Positions 6,618 through 9,965 of a stretch of DNA of 9,965 nucleotides are shown in pieces. The number at the start of each line of letters is the position of its first letter. Positions within the stretch are counted from its first letter, which is position 1. The position numbers were made by a program, and so were the translations under genes. This DNA is from Limnochordia bacterium (GTDB lineage: Bacteria; Bacillota; Limnochordia; Darwinibacteriales; B1SED10-159): contig SLOZ01000192.1 in the NCBI GenBank assembly GCA_007132255.1, forward strand, positions 1-9,965, read 5' to 3'. Below the pieces are notes generated by a model. It was not told the DNA's origin and ran no database searches. It worked only from the letters and a program-made list of their open reading frames with translations.

Positions 6618-7661
6618 CTATTCGTCGGCCCACCGTACTTCACCAAAATGGACTTGGGCATCAAACAGGCCGGTCTCACCTTCCTGAATTCGTGAGAACT
6701 CTACATCCAACGTCAGGATATATGCCTGTACTGCGGGTTGGAATTGCCACATTGCTTCGATATACCGAGCGGCTTGGTTATCTAAACGTTGATCGCCGCT
6801 GGAACGGGCCACTTCAACTTGAATCAAATCAGCGTTGGCCGTTACCGAAATTTCTAAGCGCACAGTCCCCTCAACCTCATCGTGTTCAGCACTCTTCGGG
6901 TATACCGGGGCCCGACCATCCCCTGCCACTAAAGAACGGCCACTGGGTGGCGGTGGTGGTGGCGGTGGCGCCTGTTCGACTTCCCCACTACCATCGGTGG
7001 TATCCATTGCGGCATCATCTGTTCCTGGATCGGCATCCTGACCTGAACCACTGGGCGCACTGGCATCCTGCGGTGTGTCAGAGGCTGATGGCTGTTGCTC
7101 CGGGGTCGGTCTCGGCAGCGGTTCCGGTTGAGGCTCCGGATCTGGCTGCACCGCTGATCGGTCATCTTCTACCACCACTTCTGGACCTTGTTCGCTGGTC
7201 AAAAGGTCCGCTGTGGCTGGCTCTGGTTCGGGCTCAGTGGCCGGTGACACTTGCGGATCCGGTTGCGGCTCAGGATCCGGTGCAACTTCGACCTGTTCCG
7301 GGCGCACTTCTGGTTCTGGTTCGGGCTGCGGTTCAGGCCTAGGTGTAACGGGCTCCTCTGGTTCCTGCTCCTGTGGGGCAACAGCCGGTTGCTGCGGCTG
7401 TTGCGGTGCTTCTTGGGGGCGCGACTCCACCGGCGTCGGTGCTTGTGTTGATGAAGCCGGGTTCGTTACTGGGGAAATCTGCCGAGTCGGTGATTGCTCG
7501 ACACGCAAAACCTGGATCGTTCCGCCCCGTTCCAAACTCGGGACATCGCCTTCCAACATTTGGCTCCACTGAGGATAGGTTATGAATAACAGTGCGTGGA
7601 AGACAACCGATAAAAAGACGAACCGGCTAATAGGCTGTTCATCACGATCAATGACTAACAT
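6618..7661 (-). CDS. tonB: TonB energy-transducing protein with very long acidic Pro-rich linker
   Basis: TonB carries energy from the ExbB-ExbD proton motor to outer-membrane transporters. The 347-residue protein has a short cytoplasmic start, one membrane helix (about 12-28) with the family SxxxH motif (S18, H22), a linker from about 58 to 240, and a C-terminal TonB domain (about 242-323) with VYP (253-255), GTVRLEISVTANADLI and the W-x-F-x-P motif (WQFQP, 305-309). A 24-residue tail follows. The linker is about 180 residues of Glu-Pro, Gln-Pro and Asp-Pro runs ending in eight prolines, well beyond the shorter linker of E. coli TonB. The protein has a single lysine (K256), so the Lys-Pro part known in E. 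coli TonB is absent. I choose ATG 7661; a TTG at 7664 is equally possible. It lies 19 bases after exbD. Confidence 0.92.
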   Translation of the reverse strand: MLVIDRDEQPISRFVFLSVVFHALLFITYPQWSQMLEGDVPSLERGGTIQVLRVEQSPTRQISPVTNPASSTQAPTPVESRPQEAPQQPQQPAVAPQEQEPEEPVTPRPEPQPEPEPEVRPEQVEVAPDPEPQPDPQVSPATEPEPEPATADLLTSEQGPEVVVEDDRSAVQPDPEPQPEPLPRPTPEQQPSASDTPQDASAPSGSGQDADPGTDDAAMDTTDGSGEVEQAPPPPPPPPSGRSLVAGDGRAPVYPKSAEHDEVEGTVRLEISVTANADLIQVEVARSSGDQRLDNQAARYIEAMWQFQPAVQAYILTLDVEFSRIQEGETGLFDAQVHFGEVRWADE

Positions 7662-7680
7662 CAAGCAGTCCCACCTTTGC

Positions 7681-8085
7681 TTAGCTCTCCTGTTCTACAG
7701 CTAGACCTAATTTGCTTCCCCCAACCGCCCGCACATGGTCAAGGGCACTCACCACGTGTTCGTAGCGGACCTGGCGGTCGGCGCGGATGATCACAAAAAG
7801 ATCAGGATTGGCTTGGAGAGCTTGTTCGATTTGGGCTCTGAGTTCCGGACCAGTTACGCTGCGCCCTTCAACATAAAAGGCACCATCTCGATTCACACTA
7901 ATTTCGAACTGCGCTGATTGCTGTGGTACGCCACTGACCGCACGGGGAAGCTCTACGTCCATGCCCATGGGTGTAGTTCGAATCGTCGTAAAAAGCATAA
8001 AAAAGATTAACAGAAAAAAGACCACGTCAATCATGGGCATCATATCGGGACGGGGAATCCGCCGTTTGACCCGACTAAATTCCAT
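7681..8085 (-). CDS. exbD: ExbD/TolR-family proton-channel subunit
   Basis: ExbD pairs with ExbB to form the proton-driven motor that powers TonB. The 134-residue protein has a basic cytoplasmic start (VKRRIPRPDMMP), one membrane helix at about 15-34 carrying the essential aspartate D20 in MMPMIDVVFFLLIFFM, and a periplasmic domain (about 42-130) with the usual FEISVNRDGAFYVEG and LFVIIRADRQVRYEHVVSALD segments. Length and layout are typical of the family. The ATG at 8085 shares its A with the stop of exbB (TGATG) and has GAGGTGA seven bases upstream; a TTG at 8088 is less likely. The sequence alone could also suit TolR, but the adjacent tonB favours ExbD. Without a tolB/pal pair nearby I keep that name. 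Confidence 0.93.
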   Translation of the reverse strand: MEFSRVKRRIPRPDMMPMIDVVFFLLIFFMLFTTIRTTPMGMDVELPRAVSGVPQQSAQFEISVNRDGAFYVEGRSVTGPELRAQIEQALQANPDLFVIIRADRQVRYEHVVSALDHVRAVGGSKLGLAVEQES

Positions 8086-8699
8086 CAATACTCACCTCGC
8101 GACTCCAAGACTGCCAGCAGTTCATTGGCTCTGCGGGTCATATCAGCTGTATTGCGGTCAATAATACTATTTAAGTAAGCGTAGACAGCCATGGTTGGAA
8201 TGGCAATCAATAGACCCGTGGCTGTGGTAATCAGGGCTTCTGCAATACCGACGCTTAACGCAGCTGGTGCGTCAATGCCGTCCAATGCAGCCATGACGTT
8301 AAAGCTTTTGATGATTCCCGTCACCGTCCCCAGAAGACCCAGCAGCGGTGAAATGGTGACGATGGTATCTAGAACAGTCATGCGGCGCTCCATCCGGTGG
8401 ATTTCTTCGCGTCCGATCTCATGCATTCGTTCCTTAATCTCGTCTTTGTCCCGGTCATAGTAGGCGATACCGGCCGATAGAACCGAAGCCACGGGCCCTC
8501 GAGATTTTTTCGTCATTTGCATCGCTTCCAATACCTTGCCCTGCCCTAAAGACAGTTTGACATCTTCCATTAACTCTTCGGTATCAGCTTTGCTGCGGTA
8601 GAGAAACCAAAATCGTTCAAGCATGACGGCCACTGCTAAAACCGACAGAAAAACCAGCGGGATCATAACTGGGCCGCCTCGGACAATAAATTCAACCAT
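8085..8699 (-). CDS. exbB: ExbB/TolQ-family motor subunit
   Basis: ExbB forms the pentameric inner-membrane ring around ExbD in the TonB motor. The 204-residue protein has three membrane segments: about 10-32 (VMIPLVFLSVLAVAVMLERF), about 112-133 and about 150-175. The MotA/TolQ/ExbB signature is clear: SPLLGLLGTVTGIIKSF (117-133) and GIAEALITTATGLLIAIP (151-168). The large cytoplasmic loop (35-108) with charged helices is as expected. The ATG at 8699 has GGAGGGG eight bases upstream. It is first in its run, with 239 bases between it and the upstream PHP gene, and overlaps exbD by one base. TolQ is the main alternative; the presence of tonB two genes on supports ExbB. Confidence 0.94.
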   Translation of the reverse strand: MVEFIVRGGPVMIPLVFLSVLAVAVMLERFWFLYRSKADTEELMEDVKLSLGQGKVLEAMQMTKKSRGPVASVLSAGIAYYDRDKDEIKERMHEIGREEIHRMERRMTVLDTIVTISPLLGLLGTVTGIIKSFNVMAALDGIDAPAALSVGIAEALITTATGLLIAIPTMAVYAYLNSIIDRNTADMTRRANELLAVLESRGEY

Positions 8700-8938
8700 A
8701 ATACATACCCCTCCATTGCCAATGCTTCAAATAATATCTTGATAGTCTTTCGACATCGGTAGACAGAATCCTTGCGTTCGCAGTTTAAATTGGTGCATTT
8801 GCGCCAATGAGTTGCCGGTCGTTTCCGGCTTGACTTCACCAGAGTTCAAAGAGCTTACTACAAGGCATTGAATCGAGCCATTCATTCTTTCTCATAACTG
8901 ATTATACGTTGATACGTATTCGATGGATAAACGGTCGC
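8700..8938 (-). promoter_or_regulatory. Leader and likely promoter region of the exbB operon
   Basis: No gene is seen in these 239 bases. On the minus strand a perfect TATAAT lies at 8901-8906, but no good -35 is found at 16-18 bases (best TTATCC or TATCCA), so an activator may be needed. A direct repeat ATACGT (8904-8909 and 8912-8917 on the plus strand) overlaps this box, and ATACGTAT (8912-8919) is a palindrome. An inverted repeat with eight-base arms (8789-8796 and 8801-8808, one imperfect pair) lies in the leader. No Fur-box or riboswitch pattern was recognised, and no intrinsic terminator for the PHP gene is visible. Confidence 0.4.
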
Positions 8939-9808
8939 TTAGAGGGTACGCTTACGGAATGCCTCTGAATTCATGGCGCTCTTCTGAGCTCGGATTTGAA
9001 GTCCTTTTACCCAAGTGTCAGGAATCGTGTAGTGACCCAACAGAACATGATCCTTGCCACCCGGGCCATGGCAATCTGAGCCGCCCACGGGTGCTAGGTT
9101 CCACTGCGCCGCTAACCGCCAATAATGACGCCGGTCCTTAGCATGATGAGCAGAATGAATCACCTCGATGCCGGACAACCCAGCGCTGACCAGTTCCGGA
9201 ATCAGGCTGTCGTTTCGCGTCAAAACCGGATGCGCTAGACAGGCTGTTCCGCCTGCTTCGCGGATCGAACGAATGGCTTCGACGGGGCCCAGCCTCTCGC
9301 GAGGGACATAACCCGGTTTTCCCAGACCAAGCCAGCGTTCAAACGCTTCGCCTTTGCTGCTGCAGTAGCCAGCATTTTCTAAAGCAGTGGCGATATGGAG
9401 TCGGCCGCTGGCGGCATCCCCGGCAAGCGCGCGAACGTCACCCAACGAAATGGCAAGCCCTAAGGCGTTGAGCCGCTGCACCATGGTTTCTGTTCTGGTC
9501 GAACGTTCTTCACGAAGCTGGTTGAGAAGACGCAGTAGAGGTGGATGGTGGTAATCGATCCAGTAACCGAGAATATGGACTTCGGCACCTTGATAGTCAG
9601 AACTCAACTCAATCCCTGGTATAATGGTCATCGACGCTGGAGCTCCAGTGATCGCCTGCTCCAAACCCGCCACGGTGTCGTGATCGGTAACAGCAATAAC
9701 CCGCAGACCTCGTTCAGCTGCTTCACGGCCGATTGCGGAAGGATCCCATTGGCCGTCGGATGCCTTGGTATGGATGTGAAGATCAGCGGTCATGCAGGAC
9801 TGTGGCAT
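8939..9808 (-). CDS. PHP-domain metal-dependent phosphoesterase (TrpH/YciV type)
   Basis: This is a 289-residue cytoplasmic PHP hydrolase of the family that includes E. coli YciV/RNase AM and nucleoside 3',5'-bisphosphate phosphatases. The metal-binding residues are all in place: H11 and H13 in DLHIHT, D42, H43 and D44 in TDHDT, E67 in GIELSS, H78 in EVHILGY, H193 in LAHP, and D245 and H247 in GSDCHG. The insert from about 90 to 175, with GRLHIA and the KPGYVPRERLGPVEAI stretch, is as seen in this subfamily. ATG 9808 is supported by GGGAGGAA seven bases upstream; M6 has no such site. The real substrate (nucleotide or short RNA) cannot be read from the sequence. It is probably not part of the exbB operon, given the 239-base gap with its own candidate promoter. 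Confidence 0.9.
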   Translation of the reverse strand: MPQSCMTADLHIHTKASDGQWDPSAIGREAAERGLRVIAVTDHDTVAGLEQAITGAPASMTIIPGIELSSDYQGAEVHILGYWIDYHHPPLLRLLNQLREERSTRTETMVQRLNALGLAISLGDVRALAGDAASGRLHIATALENAGYCSSKGEAFERWLGLGKPGYVPRERLGPVEAIRSIREAGGTACLAHPVLTRNDSLIPELVSAGLSGIEVIHSAHHAKDRRHYWRLAAQWNLAPVGGSDCHGPGGKDHVLLGHYTIPDTWVKGLQIRAQKSAMNSEAFRKRTL

Positions 9809-9965
9809 AGACGTCTTCCTCCCTAAACGATTTCCTAGGTTTGTTCTGAGTGCCTAGCGGACCTGTTTCCAAGAGAGCAGTTCATGGTTTCTGACCCAGT
9901 GCAAAATCTTTGTAACAGGGACTTCACCGACAACAACGGTGGAAATTCTCAGTCGAAGTTAAGAC
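9809..9965. other. Upstream edge: no assured gene, possible end of another reading frame
   Basis: Apart from the PHP ribosome site, no firm feature is seen. On the minus strand an open stretch of 34 codons runs from 9958 to a TAG at 9854-9856 and reads like protein (VVVGEVPVTKILHWVRNHE), ending 45 bases before the PHP start. It has no start codon with a ribosome site, and a TAA (9959-9961) closes it upstream. It may be chance, or the end of an upstream gene with a frameshift. Confidence 0.25.

Noticed and set aside
6614..7342. A 242-codon plus-strand open frame antisense to tonB
   Set aside because: It mirrors the low-complexity Pro/Glu linker, where biased codons leave the opposite strand free of stops. 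It has no ribosome site and no protein-family pattern, while tonB has clear domains.
7100..7400. Short-period DNA repeats in tonB considered as a CRISPR or satellite array
   Set aside because: The units are degenerate and explained by Pro-Glu codon repeats; there are no conserved repeats with unique spacers.
7213..7572. A Gly/Ser/Cys-rich plus-strand frame of 119 codons
   Set aside because: It is the reverse-strand shadow of the same tonB repeats; the composition is an artefact of GGTTCCGG-type repeats.
9884..9965. Plus-strand open frame from ATG 9884 to the window edge
   Set aside because: The upstream purines are a weak ribosome site and the peptide is polar with no recognisable pattern; it is too short to support.

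Overview
The window carries ten protein-coding genes, all on the minus strand, so transcription runs from the high coordinates to the low ones. It falls into three blocks. Block A (about 9965-8939) holds a PHP-family phosphoesterase preceded by a short stretch with no clear gene. Block B (8699-3283) is a compact run: exbB, exbD, tonB, a 678-residue secreted beta-rich protein with a cohesin-like C-terminus, and a 419-residue SLH/coiled-coil/hydrophobic-tail protein. It closes with a clear intrinsic terminator at 3236-3270. Block C (3133-1) is a chemotaxis and flagellar-switch run: cheW, fliM, fliY and the first 130 codons of cheA, which leaves the window.

The organism looks like a motile diderm of Firmicutes (Bacillota) type, for example a Limnochordia- or Halanaerobiales-like lineage, with Thermotogota as a less likely alternative. 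The reasons are the TonB-ExbB-ExbD motor, which implies an outer membrane; an SLH-headed, coiled-coil, membrane-tailed protein built like the Omp-alpha tether of Thermotoga; a FliY switch protein with two CheC-type centres plus a FliN domain; strong AGGAGG-type ribosome sites; and frequent TTG/GTG starts. This placement is inference, since there is no rRNA or marker gene to settle it.

Block B reads as one envelope module. ExbB and ExbD form the proton-driven inner-membrane motor. TonB carries the force across the periplasm on an unusually long, acidic, almost lysine-free linker. The SLH protein would join peptidoglycan to the outer membrane through a rod of about 300 residues. The 678-residue protein between them is secreted, but its job is unknown. 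Spacings of -1, 19, 25 and 13 bases and the single terminator argue for one transcript.

Block C supplies the receptor-kinase coupling protein (CheW), two switch proteins that both begin with the same CheY-binding peptide (FliM, FliY), and the histidine kinase (CheA). FliY keeps both phosphatase motifs in full, so this transcript carries both the kinase that makes CheY-P and a protein likely to remove it at the motor. A GCCGATAA box between cheW and fliM suggests an internal sigma-28/SigD-type promoter. No mobile elements, CRISPR arrays, tRNAs or rRNAs were seen.
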